Below are positions 53,126-62,574 of a stretch of 64,000 nt of DNA, in pieces. Origin of the DNA: an uncultured Muribaculaceae bacterium (GTDB lineage: Bacteria; Bacteroidota; Bacteroidia; Bacteroidales; Muribaculaceae); NCBI GenBank assembly GCA_934661195.1, contig CAKUJD010000007.1, positions 62,001 to 126,000 on the forward strand, in the 5' to 3' direction. The notes under the pieces are model-generated. The model was not told the DNA's origin. It made no database searches and saw nothing but the letters and a program-made list of their open reading frames with translations. Numbering within the stretch: position 1 is the stretch's first letter; every line of letters begins with the position of its first letter. The position numbers and the translations under genes are program-made.

Positions 53126-53710
53126 TTATGATTTTGATTTCATGTGGTGTGTGAACGATTCTCTGAAGGCCACGTGCTGCGCGGTGACTGCGCCACACAG
53201 CGCCTGGTCGTGCTCGTCGGCCGGCACTTCATCCACCCACTGGCAGTCGAGCGCCACGCCTATGGTGTAGGCCGGGCACTGCGCAAGCAGCCGGTCGTAG
53301 TAGCCGCGACCGCGACCCAGGCGCTGGCAGTGCTGGTCGAGCGCCACGGCTGGTACTATCACCAGGTCGAGGTCGGCCGGGTCGGCGGCCGGTCCGTCGG
53401 GCTCCGATATGCCGAAGGCGCCTGTGCGCATCAGGCCCTCGCGGTAGGGCACCACCTCTATGTCGTCACCCGCCACGCGTGGCAGGTATATGGTTTTGCC
53501 TTCCATCTTGCTCCACCGCCCGATTGCGGCTGCGGTGGGCAGCTCGTCGGGTAGCGCGCTGTAGAGCATTATGCGCTGCGAGGCTTTGAACGAGTGCAGC
53601 TGCTCCAGCGTGCCAAATACGGCCGCCGCCTCGCGCTCCTTTTGCTCGGCGGAGAGCTGCCGCTTCAGCGCCCTCATGGCGCTGCGCATGTCTTGCTTAG
53701 TGACTTTCAT
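53126..53710 (-). CDS. 5-formyltetrahydrofolate cyclo-ligase
   Basis: 194 residues. The family motif RLGRGRGYYDRLL near the C-terminus (substrate/ATP site) and IMLYSALPDELPT are clear. It converts 5-formyl-THF to 5,10-methenyl-THF with ATP, restoring the folate pool. It lies 22 bp after the S41 protease gene and 10 bp before the ScdA-like gene, in one transcript. Confidence 0.92.
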   Translation of the reverse strand: MKVTKQDMRSAMRALKRQLSAEQKEREAAAVFGTLEQLHSFKASQRIMLYSALPDELPTAAAIGRWSKMEGKTIYLPRVAGDDIEVVPYREGLMRTGAFGISEPDGPAADPADLDLVIVPAVALDQHCQRLGRGRGYYDRLLAQCPAYTIGVALDCQWVDEVPADEHDQALCGAVTAQHVAFRESFTHHMKSKS

Positions 53711-53732
53711 GCCAATGTGCGATTTTTGTTTG

Positions 53733-55355
53733 TCAGTTTGTAATGGGGAATGCCGCCTTGTGCTTGTCGAACGCCTTCAGTGCCATCTCCACCACCTTGT
53801 CGGTGCGGTTCACGATGGGGTAGTAGGCGTTTGAGCCGAAGGCGTCGCGGGCAATGATGGCCTTGATTTGCGTGGTCAGCAGGTCGCGCGACATGTCGAT
53901 GTAGTACCAGCGGGCCGGAATGCCGTTTTGCGCGGCATAGTCCACAAAGTCGTTGAGCAGCATGTCGTTGCCTGGCAGCGTGCGCAGGAATTGCTTGTAG
54001 TCCTTCATTTGTCGCAGCGCGCTGCGGTTGGCGTCGGCATAGTGGAACGCATACTGCTGCAGCATGCCGGCGTTGATCACCGCCACGTAGTATGACGAGA
54101 TGCCCGATGTGTCGCGCGGCACGAATATGTCGGGAATTATGCCGCCGCCGCCATACACCTTGCGGCCGTGGGCGGTGTCGAATATCTTCGACTTGTCGAT
54201 TTTTATGCTGTCGCGGCTGAATAGCTCGCCGTTGCTGTAGCGGTCAAACACCTCGTGCTCATAGGCCTCTTCGCCCTCTTTGTAGGGCTTCTGTATGCAG
54301 CGGCCCGAGGGGGTGTAGTAGCGCGCAATGGTCATTCTTATGGCGCTACTGTCGGGCAGCATAAACTGCTTTTGCACCAGACCCTTGCCAAACGAGCGGT
54401 TGCCTATTATCAGGCCGCGGTCGTTGTCCTGGATGGCGCCTGCGAATATCTCGCTGGCGCTGGCCGAGTACTCGTCGATGAGCACCACCAGCTCGGCGTC
54501 CTGGAACGAGCCGTTGCCATCGCTGTACACCATGCTGTCGTCGCGCTTATAGCGTCCCTTGGTGCACACTATCAGCTGGTTCTCGCTCAGAAATTCGTTG
54601 GCCATGGTGATGGCCACCTCCATATATCCGCCTCCGTTGCCGCGCAGGTCCACTATGTAGCGCTTGGCACCGTCCTTCTTGAGGCCGTTGAGGGCGTTGA
54701 TGAATTCGTCGTAGGTGTTGCTGCCAAACTGGTTCACCTTCACATAGCCCGTGTTTTTTTCAATCATATAGGCGGCGTCCACCGAGTTCACCGGCACATC
54801 GCCGCGCGTCACCTTGAAGGTGAGCGTCTTGGGCGAGTTGCTGCGCCTGATGCCCAGCTTCACCACCGAGTTCTTGTCGCCGCGCAGCTTCGACTTCACA
54901 TAGTTGGCGTCGACGTTTTTGCCAACAAACGAGCTGTCGTTGACCGTGACAATGCGGTCGCCGGCCAGAATGCCAGCTTTGTCCGACGGGCCGCCCGGAA
55001 TCACCTCGACCACGGTTATGGTGTCGTTGTACATCTGAAACGAGATGCCTATGCCGCTGAAGCTGCCGTTAAGCTCCTCCTGCGCCGCCTTCAGGTCTTT
55101 GGCGCTGAAATACACGGTGTGGGGGTCGAGCTTGCTCAGAATTTGCGGAATCGACATCTCAATCAGGTCGTTGATGTTCACGCTGTCGTCCACATAGTCG
55201 TCGGCAATCAGGTTGAGTATGGTGTTCAGCTTGCGGTCGCTGTCGGCAGTGTAGCGCTGGTTGGAGAAGCGGTTGCCCACCACAATTCCAATTATCACCG
55301 ACACGGCAATGGCCATCGGCAGCCACAAGTAGTCATGTTTAGTGTTCGACTTCAT
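53733..55355 (-). CDS. S41 family C-terminal processing peptidase
   Basis: 540 residues with a single N-terminal membrane helix (13-27), a PDZ domain (about 90-180; GGPSDKAGILAGDRIVTV) and the S41 protease core: LRGNGGGYM, catalytic Ser within SASASE (297-302) and Lys324 in FGKGLVQ. It cuts proteins near their C-termini in the periplasm. The region after the core (about 340-540) is longer than in Prc/CtpA and probably helical. Second in an operon after a deaminase gene. Confidence 0.93.
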   Translation of the reverse strand: MKSNTKHDYLWLPMAIAVSVIIGIVVGNRFSNQRYTADSDRKLNTILNLIADDYVDDSVNINDLIEMSIPQILSKLDPHTVYFSAKDLKAAQEELNGSFSGIGISFQMYNDTITVVEVIPGGPSDKAGILAGDRIVTVNDSSFVGKNVDANYVKSKLRGDKNSVVKLGIRRSNSPKTLTFKVTRGDVPVNSVDAAYMIEKNTGYVKVNQFGSNTYDEFINALNGLKKDGAKRYIVDLRGNGGGYMEVAITMANEFLSENQLIVCTKGRYKRDDSMVYSDGNGSFQDAELVVLIDEYSASASEIFAGAIQDNDRGLIIGNRSFGKGLVQKQFMLPDSSAIRMTIARYYTPSGRCIQKPYKEGEEAYEHEVFDRYSNGELFSRDSIKIDKSKIFDTAHGRKVYGGGGIIPDIFVPRDTSGISSYYVAVINAGMLQQYAFHYADANRSALRQMKDYKQFLRTLPGNDMLLNDFVDYAAQNGIPARWYYIDMSRDLLTTQIKAIIARDAFGSNAYYPIVNRTDKVVEMALKAFDKHKAAFPITN

Positions 55356-55427
55356 TTGTGCGTTGTTAATCTATCTGTGTGTGTTATGTTATATATCTGT
55401 CTAATTGTAAGATGTGCGCAATGTGCG

Positions 55428-55898
55428 TCACAGCTGCCTGGCGTCTGAAATTTCCCCGTCGCCGTTGTGCTCCAGCAGCACGCATTCTATGCCGGCGCGC
55501 TTCAGCAGGTCGATGCCGTCGGTCAGGCGGTAGACCTCGCCAAACACCACGCGCCTTATGCCGGCCTGGATTATGAGCTTGGCGCACTCGATGCACGGCG
55601 ATGCCGTGACATACAGCGTGGAGCCGCTGCTGCTGTTGTTGCTCTGCGCCACTTTGGTGATGGCGTTGGCTTCGGCATGCAGCACGTAGGCCTTGGTGTG
55701 GTTATCGTCGTCCTCACACACGTTCTCAAATCCCACAGGGGTGCCGTTGTAGCCGTCGGATATTATCATTTTGTCCTTCACTATGAGCGCGCCCACCTGC
55801 CTGCGGCGGCAGTATGAATTCTCGGCCCATATCTGTGCCATTCTCAAATAGCGCGAATCCAGCAGAAACTGCTTGTGCGTAGTGTTGCCTTCTGACAT
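55428..55898 (-). CDS. dCMP deaminase-like cytidine deaminase family enzyme
   Basis: 156 residues. Zinc-site motifs are YVLHAEANAI (His plus catalytic Glu) and TASPCIECAKLI (two Cys), and the start SRYLRMAQIWAENSYCRRRQVGALIV (in parts) is the ComEB/dCMP-deaminase signature. It probably turns dCMP into dUMP for thymidylate synthesis. First gene of a five-gene run down to the NarL-like regulator (spacings 72, 22, 10 and 14 bp). A TATATTTG box at 55997-56004 is a likely -7 element. Confidence 0.88.
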   Translation of the reverse strand: MSEGNTTHKQFLLDSRYLRMAQIWAENSYCRRRQVGALIVKDKMIISDGYNGTPVGFENVCEDDDNHTKAYVLHAEANAITKVAQSNNSSSGSTLYVTASPCIECAKLIIQAGIRRVVFGEVYRLTDGIDLLKRAGIECVLLEHNGDGEISDARQL

Positions 55899-56021
55899 AT
55901 ATATCCTTGCTTGCGTTTATATGCGTTAACACGGGCTGTGTGGCCCGCAGCGGCTCTTGCCGCGCCGGCCTATAGCCTTTATCCTGAATTTTAACGCAAA
56001 TATAGTAATTAAATACAAAAC

Positions 56022-56056
56022 AATAAGCGACTTTTCATAGAAAAAAGCCGCTTATT
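56022..56056 (-). terminator. Hairpin after the M3 peptidase gene
   Basis: A 10-bp near-perfect stem (56022-56031 with 56047-56056) in the 202-bp gap between two minus-strand units. Read leftward it is followed by gttttgtattt. Confidence 0.65.
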
Positions 56057-56100
56057 TTCAGTTGCGTTGTCTTTGTGCGCCCGTTGGCTGCAACGGGGCG

Positions 56101-58200
56101 TCAGCGCTTTATGCCGTCGCGCTTGAGCAGCGCGTCGATTTTCGGGCCGCGTCCGCGGAAGCGCTTATACAGCTCCAGCGGTGGCTCGGTGCCGCCGCGC
56201 GACAGAATTATGTCGCGGAAGGCATGTGCCGTGGCGGGGTTGAAGATGCCGTCTTCCTTAAACTTCGAGAAGGCGTCGGCATCGAGCACCTCGGCCCACT
56301 TGTAGCCGTAGTAGCCGGCGGCGTAGCCGCCCGAGAAGATGTGGGTGAACTGCGGCGACATTATGCAGCCCTCCACCGGCTTGAACACCTGTACGGGGCG
56401 GGTGGCGTCGTATTCAAACTTGAAGGGGTCGCCCGTGTAGGGCTTGGTGATGGTGTGCCATGCCATGTCGAGGTAGCCGAAGCCCAGCTGGCGCACGCAT
56501 GAGTATGCAGCACCGTATTGCGCCGAGGCCACCACCTTGTCGATGAGTTCCTGCGGAATGGGCTCGCCCGTCAGGTAGTGCTTGGCAAAGCTGTCGAGAA
56601 ACTCGCGCTCGGTGAGGAAGTTCTCGTTGAACTGCGACGGCAGCTCCACGAAGTCGCGATACACGTTGGTGCCCGACGTCGACACATATTTGCAGCGCGA
56701 CAGCAGGCTGTGCAGGCCGTGTCCGAACTCGTGAATGAATGTCTCCACCTCATAGTAGGTGAGCAGCGACGGCTTGGTGTCGGTGGGGCGGGTGAAGTTC
56801 ATAGTCAGCGTCACTATGGGGCGTATGTCGTTGCCGTCGGCGTCGACATACTGCTCGCGGAAGTTGGTCATCCATGCGCCGCTCTGCTTGGTGCTGCGCG
56901 GAAAGAAGTCGGTGTAGAGCATGCCCATCCACTTGCCGTTTTCGTCGGTCACGTCATACACCTTCATCTCGGGGTTGAACACCTGGGCATCATGGTTTTC
57001 GGTGAAGTGCAGGCCGTAGAGGCGCGTGGCCAGCCCAAAGATGCCGCGGGTCACGTTGCCCAGCTCAAAGTAGGGGCGCAGCAGCTCGTCGTTCACCTTG
57101 TATTTCTCGTCCTTCTCCTTGTTGGAATAGTAGGAGTAGTCCCAAGGCATGATTTCAACCTTTTTGCCCTCCAACTTCGAGGCATAGGCGGTGAGCTCCT
57201 TCATATCGGACTTCTGCACGGGCAGATAGGCGGCCTTGAGCTTGCCCAGCATGTCATACACGTTGGCCGTGTTCTCGGCCATCATGTCTTGCAGGTGGTA
57301 GTCGGCATAGGTTTTGAATCCCAGCAGGTTGGCAATGGCCAGGCGGGTGTTGGCTATGTCCTTCATCACATCCAGGTTGCTATACTGACCGCTGGTGCAC
57401 TGGGTGTTGTAGAGGCGGTAGAGCTTCTCGCGCAGGTCGCGGCGCGACGAGTACTTCATGAATGCCATATAGCTGGGGGCGTGCAGCGTGATCACGTATT
57501 TGCCTTCCAGCCCGGCCTCCTGCGCTGCGGCGCGCGCGGCCTCGACGGCGCTCTCGGGCAGGCCGGCCAGGTCGGCCTCGTCGAGCACCAGGCGCTCGGC
57601 GCTGGTGGCCTTGAGCGCGTTTTGCTCAAACTTGAGCGATGCCTCGGTGAGGTGCTTGCTCAGCTCCTTGTATTTGTCGCGGTTGGCACCCTCGAGGGCG
57701 GCGCCGCTGCGCACAAACGACTCGTAGGTGCTTTTCAGCAGCATGTAGTCCTCGTTGTCGTGCTTGCTGCGGTCGAATGTGGCGTGCACCTGCTTGATGC
57801 GCTGCCACAGCTTCTCGTTGAGCGTGATGCCGTTGGAGTGCTCCGACAGAATGGGGGCCACGCGGTTCGACACGGCCAGCAGCGAGTCGTCGGCGTTGGC
57901 CGACAGCAGCGGGTAGAACACGTTGAGCACGCGGTTCAGCGTCTTGCCCGCACGCTCAAGGGCCACAATGGTGTTTTCGAATGTGGGTGCCGCCGTCTGG
58001 TTGGCAATGGCCTCCACTTCGGCGTTGTGTTCCTTTATGCCCTGCATAATGGCAGGCTCGAAGTCGGCGGTGGTGATCCGGTCAAACGGAATCGCCCCGT
58101 GGGTGGTTTGGAACTCGTGAAAAAATACGTTGTCAGCGTTCATCATTAGTGTGATTGTGATAATTGATAAAACTGTTGCTAAAATCCTTTTCATAAACAT
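56101..58200 (-). CDS. dcp: M3 family metallopeptidase, dipeptidyl-carboxypeptidase type
   Basis: 699 residues from ATG 58200 (an in-frame ATG six bases later is also possible). The open frame extends to 58407 but that part overlaps the upstream gene and is Arg-rich shadow sequence. A signal peptide (MKRILATVLSIITITLMMN, one block) suggests periplasmic location. The zinc motif HEFGH (near residue 490) is flanked by TFIHEFGHGLHSLL. Surrounding sequences (GAWMTNFREQY, CSGVR-like SCVRQLGFGYLDM) match Dcp/oligopeptidase A. It trims peptides. It lies 23 bp after the TPR gene. Confidence 0.92.
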   Translation of the reverse strand: MFMKRILATVLSIITITLMMNADNVFFHEFQTTHGAIPFDRITTADFEPAIMQGIKEHNAEVEAIANQTAAPTFENTIVALERAGKTLNRVLNVFYPLLSANADDSLLAVSNRVAPILSEHSNGITLNEKLWQRIKQVHATFDRSKHDNEDYMLLKSTYESFVRSGAALEGANRDKYKELSKHLTEASLKFEQNALKATSAERLVLDEADLAGLPESAVEAARAAAQEAGLEGKYVITLHAPSYMAFMKYSSRRDLREKLYRLYNTQCTSGQYSNLDVMKDIANTRLAIANLLGFKTYADYHLQDMMAENTANVYDMLGKLKAAYLPVQKSDMKELTAYASKLEGKKVEIMPWDYSYYSNKEKDEKYKVNDELLRPYFELGNVTRGIFGLATRLYGLHFTENHDAQVFNPEMKVYDVTDENGKWMGMLYTDFFPRSTKQSGAWMTNFREQYVDADGNDIRPIVTLTMNFTRPTDTKPSLLTYYEVETFIHEFGHGLHSLLSRCKYVSTSGTNVYRDFVELPSQFNENFLTEREFLDSFAKHYLTGEPIPQELIDKVVASAQYGAAYSCVRQLGFGYLDMAWHTITKPYTGDPFKFEYDATRPVQVFKPVEGCIMSPQFTHIFSGGYAAGYYGYKWAEVLDADAFSKFKEDGIFNPATAHAFRDIILSRGGTEPPLELYKRFRGRGPKIDALLKRDGIKR

Positions 58201-58223
58201 TTTATTAGCGGGTGAGTGTGGAT

Positions 58224-60395
58224 TTATAGTGAATTGTTGTCGTCGCTTGCCGTGGCGGCGTCGGCCGCCAGATGCAGGTCGGCCTCGCTCACTCCGCGCT
58301 CGGCCAGGTAGTGGGCGTCGCTCTCGATCGAAGCGGCAAACGCCTTGCCGTCGGCCTTCGCCGAGCGGCGGTAGGCCTCCACAGCCTCCTTCACGCGCCC
58401 GGCGCACAGCAGCATGTGGCCGTGGTTGAGCATGTCTTGCGCCGTGGGAGTGTCGCTCTCGGCTATTTTGCGGTAATACTTGTAGCTCTGCTCATAGTTG
58501 CCTGTCAGCAGCGAGCACCACGCAATGGGGCGCCACGCCTTGTGGCTGGCCTCGTCTATTAGGTCGGCCTTGAAGTAGTAGTTCAGTGCCTCGGCTGGGT
58601 TGCCCTTTTCCAGCATGCAGTGGCCTATGCTCAGTGCGTTGGCGGCCAGCCCCGGATGCAGCGAGTCGGCCTTTTGATAATATTCTATGGCCTTGTCCCA
58701 CTGGTGCAGGCTGCGGTAGGCCATGGCTATGCGGCGCAGGTTCCACGCGTCGTTGCCGTTGGCTATCTCATATTTCTTATAGCAGTCAAGAGCCTTGGCC
58801 GTGTCGCCAAGGTTCTGGTAGGCGAAGCCCAACTTTTGGAAAATGCGCGGGTTGATGCTGGCCTTGCTCTTCAGCAGCGAGTTGAAGTATGTCACGGCGT
58901 CGGCATAGAAGCCCGACTTCAGGTAGCATTCGGCCACCAGGCTGAGGTTTTCGTCAGTGCCGGCCACTTTGCTCAGATATGGAATATGAATCAGGTTGAT
59001 GTCGGAGTCAAACAGTGGCCTGAACTCGCGCCGCCGCGAAAACAGCTTGAAAAACCTGTACAGGTCTTGAATGTAGCGGTTGATGATGGCGTCGCGCGAC
59101 TCAGCGCCGCTGGCGTGGCTGAATGCCTCCATTTGGCCGCCCAGCTGCGAGGCGATGGCCTCGCGCTGACCCGGCATGTTGACCAGCGTCAGCGCAAACG
59201 AGAATTTGTCGCTGTTGCACAGCAGCGGAGCAGCCTCGAGCATCTTCAGAATCTGGCTGCCGCCACCGCTGCTGAGGCCCGCCAGGGCAGAGTGGTCGGG
59301 GTGGAATGGCATGAACCAGTTGGCCAGCGTCTGGAAAAACGGGTATGACTTCAGTTTGGCAAAGGTGCCTATAAACACATCGTTGCCCTCCATTTGCAGC
59401 TTGTTGAACTCATCTATCTTTTTGCGTATGCCGCTCTCCTCAAGCCAGTTTTGCCATTCGGGGTTGCCCTCTATCTCATCGAAGTCGATGGGTGTGCTGC
59501 GGTTGCGCAGTTTCTTGGCCAAATCGGGATTGGCCTTCATGATGCCAGGAATTATGGTGTCGTTGAGCTTGTTGCTCACGTTCTCGGCATTGCGGGCGCG
59601 GGCCAGACGCATCATTATGCACTGCATGTCGGCCCCAAGGTGGGGCGCGTTGCTCTGCATGGCCTCGGCAGCCTCGCGCACGGCAGCCGAGCACGCTACG
59701 CGCTGGCTGTGGATGTGCATGGCCAGCACCGAGCCCACCAGTGCGCGCAGCTGCACCTCGGGCAGCATGGCGGTGGTGCAGGTGTCAATGAGCAGCAGCA
59801 GCTTCTGCTCGTCGTAGTAGAACGTGAGCCCCAGCAGCAGTGCTGCCACCATCATGCTCTTGAAGTGGGCCGGCACCTCGCTTGCGGCCAGCGTGTGGCG
59901 CAGCAGGCCGGCGTCGACCGGCGTCAGCGGGTATGAGCTCCACACCTTGTTGAATATTTTCACCTCAATCTTCTCGCGGTCGTAGAGCAGGCTGGCTGTG
60001 CTGCCATCGGTGGCCGCGGCCAGGCGCGAGCAGGCGTCGGCGTAGTCGGCCAGCTCGCAGTTAAGCGACACGCCCGCACCGCTGTTGTGCCTGAGGAAAA
60101 ACAAATCGTACGACGTGGGCGCCGCGGCCTCCACCTCGCACTTGTCGGCTATGTCGAGCGCCGACCCCACAATGTCGCCGAGCACCTTGCCGCGCTGCGG
60201 GTCGAGCAGTCCGCCGGCCAGATACTTAAGCATGTATTTGTAGGTGGTGGCTATGCGGTTCCACTCGTCAATCAGTTCGCCCTTGGCCACTGTGTCCACC
60301 AGCCTGTGGAGTGCGGCCAGGGCCTCGGCCAGGCGGTGCGACCGCAGCAGTTGGGCTATGTTGTGCCGTTGTCTTTTGATTTCTGCTATGTCCAT
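58224..60395 (-). CDS. Tetratricopeptide-repeat protein
   Basis: 723 residues, no signal peptide or membrane segment, cytosolic. The C-terminal 230 residues carry about five TPR units (AECYLKSGFYADAVTYF, LGFAYQNLGDTAKALDCY, AMAYRSLHQWDKAIEYY, GHCMLEKGNPAEALNYY, GHMLLCAGRVKEAVEAY). The first 480 residues are helical without a known domain; a mid-segment (NWFMPFHPDHSALAG) is conserved-looking. It probably serves as a scaffold. The M3 peptidase gene follows in the same direction. Confidence 0.85.
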   Translation of the reverse strand: MDIAEIKRQRHNIAQLLRSHRLAEALAALHRLVDTVAKGELIDEWNRIATTYKYMLKYLAGGLLDPQRGKVLGDIVGSALDIADKCEVEAAAPTSYDLFFLRHNSGAGVSLNCELADYADACSRLAAATDGSTASLLYDREKIEVKIFNKVWSSYPLTPVDAGLLRHTLAASEVPAHFKSMMVAALLLGLTFYYDEQKLLLLIDTCTTAMLPEVQLRALVGSVLAMHIHSQRVACSAAVREAAEAMQSNAPHLGADMQCIMMRLARARNAENVSNKLNDTIIPGIMKANPDLAKKLRNRSTPIDFDEIEGNPEWQNWLEESGIRKKIDEFNKLQMEGNDVFIGTFAKLKSYPFFQTLANWFMPFHPDHSALAGLSSGGGSQILKMLEAAPLLCNSDKFSFALTLVNMPGQREAIASQLGGQMEAFSHASGAESRDAIINRYIQDLYRFFKLFSRRREFRPLFDSDINLIHIPYLSKVAGTDENLSLVAECYLKSGFYADAVTYFNSLLKSKASINPRIFQKLGFAYQNLGDTAKALDCYKKYEIANGNDAWNLRRIAMAYRSLHQWDKAIEYYQKADSLHPGLAANALSIGHCMLEKGNPAEALNYYFKADLIDEASHKAWRPIAWCSLLTGNYEQSYKYYRKIAESDTPTAQDMLNHGHMLLCAGRVKEAVEAYRRSAKADGKAFAASIESDAHYLAERGVSEADLHLAADAATASDDNNSL

Positions 60396-60536
60396 TTTAG
60401 TGTATGCAACTATAGTGCAAATTTAATTAAATATAATCATTTAGGCGGCCAAATAAGCGGCCAAAACAAATTATTTGGTTACTTTTGTATAGTTAAATAC
60501 GATTGATGTAACCGCTAAAAAACAAAAAGACAAAAA

Positions 60537-60989
60537 ATGGTAATACAAAGGTTGCAGACCCTGTATCTGCTCATTGCCACCGTGCTTATGGTGGTGTTTG
60601 CATTCTGCCCGTCGGTGATTATTCAGCTGGGCGGCCCCGAGTATGCTATAGGCGTGCTCAATACGGGCGTGGCCGGCGCCACGCACCCCGACTTGCTGAT
60701 GACTACTGTAGGCGCGCTGACGGTGTTGCTTTCGCTCATCACAATATTCAAGTTTAAAAACCTGAAGCTGCAAATGAAGCTTTGCTCCATAAATGCCGCC
60801 CTCACAGTTACTTTGCTGCTCATTTCGGTGATTCTTGCACTCACCCTGCGTGGCAAGGCCGGGGTTGGCTCGGTGAACTTCACGCTCTACAATGCTCTAC
60901 CAGTGCTGGCCGTGATCATGCAGATTTTGGCCTACCGCGGCATTCAGCACGACAAGAAGCTGCTGAGCAGCAGTGAGCGCCTGCGATAG
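60537..60989 (+). CDS. DUF4293 membrane protein
   Basis: 150 residues with four predicted membrane helices and the family opening MVIQRLQTLYLLIATVLM (one block). The last residues (YRGIQHDKKLLSSSERLR, one block) form the charged cytosolic tail in which DEK/Q-LLR is typical. DUF4293 is confined to Bacteroidetes; function unknown. A TACTTTTG box at 60480-60487 may be its -7 element. Transcribed divergently from the TPR gene. Confidence 0.88.
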   Translation: MVIQRLQTLYLLIATVLMVVFAFCPSVIIQLGGPEYAIGVLNTGVAGATHPDLLMTTVGALTVLLSLITIFKFKNLKLQMKLCSINAALTVTLLLISVILALTLRGKAGVGSVNFTLYNALPVLAVIMQILAYRGIQHDKKLLSSSERLR

Positions 60990-61144
60990 GGCGGAAAAAC
61001 CGCCAATGGCGCTGCCGTCCCCTCGATTGTTACCGCCAGGGCGGCACCGCTGCTGCAATATATGAGATATATAAGTGTATTCTTATTAGTTACAATTTAA
61101 TATAAACCATTAATTGACAAAATCTTAAATTATTATTTTTAGAG

Positions 61145-62476
61145 ATGATCACAGCAATGATAGTAATCTTTGTGATCGGCTATTTGCTGATTGCATGCGA
61201 GCACACGCTGAGAATTAACAAGTCCACCTTCGCCCTGATAATGTGTGGCGTGTTGTGGACTGTGTACGTTACGATGGCCGGCGACCCCAACCTCGACCAC
61301 GACATGATGATGCTGCTGGGCGACACCTGCGAGGTGCTGATATTCCTGATTGGAGCAATGACCATTGTGGAGCATATAGACCGCTACGGAGGCTTCAACT
61401 TCATCACTCAGCACATTCATGCCAAAAGCAAGAAGGAGCTGATGTGGATTCTAGCCCTGTTCACATTCTTCATGTCGGCCGTGCTCGACAACATGACCAC
61501 CACCATAATAATGGTGATGATGCTGCGCCGCCTGCTCACCGACCAAAAGGAGCGGTGGCTCTTTGCCAGCGTGATAGTGCTTGCCGCCAACAGCGGTGGC
61601 GCATGGTCGCCCATTGGCGATGTGACCACCATAATGCTTTGGATGGACGACAAGGTGACTTCGGGTAGCCTCATCCTCAACCTGCTCATTCCCAGCCTCG
61701 TGTCGGTGATTGTGCCGCTGCTCATTGCCACACGCTTCATCAAGGACAACCACTTCGACCACGTGGCCATGAAGTCCAACGCCACCGTGTCGCCACTGGC
61801 GGCCAAGTATCCCAACTTGAGCAAGGCCATGCTCATCATCGGTGTGCTGGCGCTGCTGTTTGTGCCGGTGTTTAAGACCATCACCCATCTGCCCCCATTC
61901 ATGGGCATGATGATTTCGCTGGGTGTGGTGTGGCTCATCACCGAGGTGCTGCTCACGCGCATGCACATCAATCCCGAGCTGGGAGGACGCGTGTCGCAGA
62001 CGGTGCGACACATCGACATGCCCACCATTCTCTTCTTCCTTGGCATTCTTATGGCAGTCAACGCGCTGCAGCAAGCCGGCGTGCTTGCCTCAGTGGCCAA
62101 CGGCATGAACCACAGCATTCAAGAGCCGTTCACAATAGCCACACTCATAGGTGTGCTGTCGTCGGTGGTCGACAATGTGCCGCTTGTGGCCGCCTGCATC
62201 AAGATGTTCAGCGACATGCCAGCGCTGCAGGCCATCAGCCTCGACTATGCCCACTATTTCGTTGAAGACGGCCTGTTCTGGCACCTGCTCACCTTCACAG
62301 CAGGTGTGGGCGGCAGCCTGCTCATTATTGGCTCAACGGCCGGTGTGGTGGCCATGGGCATCGAGAAGATTCCGTTCTTCTGGTATCTCAAGCGCATCAC
62401 CATCATGGGCCTGCTTGGCTATCTGGCAGGCGTGGTGCTCATCTACCTTGAGAGCCTGTGTCCATTCTTCCTCTGA
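61145..62476 (+). CDS. nhaD: NhaD-type sodium/proton antiporter
   Basis: 443 residues, about 11 to 13 membrane helices. Signatures: FMSAVLDNMTTTIIMVMML with the conserved Asp in LDNMT, ANSGGAWSPIGDVTTIMLW, and in the second half LSSVVDNVPLVAACIKMF with its Asp pair, then GSLLIIGSTAGVVAMG. This two-fold pattern is that of the ion transporter superfamily NhaD group, which expels Na+ in exchange for H+. The 155 bp upstream is AT-rich; no consensus promoter stands out. A bidirectional terminator follows. Confidence 0.93.
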   Translation: MITAMIVIFVIGYLLIACEHTLRINKSTFALIMCGVLWTVYVTMAGDPNLDHDMMMLLGDTCEVLIFLIGAMTIVEHIDRYGGFNFITQHIHAKSKKELMWILALFTFFMSAVLDNMTTTIIMVMMLRRLLTDQKERWLFASVIVLAANSGGAWSPIGDVTTIMLWMDDKVTSGSLILNLLIPSLVSVIVPLLIATRFIKDNHFDHVAMKSNATVSPLAAKYPNLSKAMLIIGVLALLFVPVFKTITHLPPFMGMMISLGVVWLITEVLLTRMHINPELGGRVSQTVRHIDMPTILFFLGILMAVNALQQAGVLASVANGMNHSIQEPFTIATLIGVLSSVVDNVPLVAACIKMFSDMPALQAISLDYAHYFVEDGLFWHLLTFTAGVGGSLLIIGSTAGVVAMGIEKIPFFWYLKRITIMGLLGYLAGVVLIYLESLCPFFL

Positions 62477-62505
62477 TTTCCTTTAGCAATCAAATAATCC
62501 AAAAA

Positions 62506-62541
62506 AGCCAGCCCCCGCACTGTGGGGCTGGCTTTTTTTTT
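62506..62541. terminator. Bidirectional terminator between nhaD and uvrA
   Basis: Stem agccagcccc (62506 on) with ggggctggct (to 62533), with a run of A before and T after. Confidence 0.9.
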
Positions 62542-62574
62542 ACTTTCGCTTTTGTGCCTTTCTAAGGCCGCCTA

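Noticed and set aside
54255..55448. 397-residue open frame on the plus strand
   Set aside because: Antisense to the S41 peptidase; composition is shadow-like.
56518..58149. 543-residue open frame on the plus strand
   Set aside because: Antisense shadow of the M3 peptidase gene, which carries the zinc motif and family sequence.
58201..58407. N-terminal extension of the M3 peptidase
   Set aside because: Overlaps the TPR gene and is Arg/Gly-rich; the signal peptide starts at 58200 or 58194.
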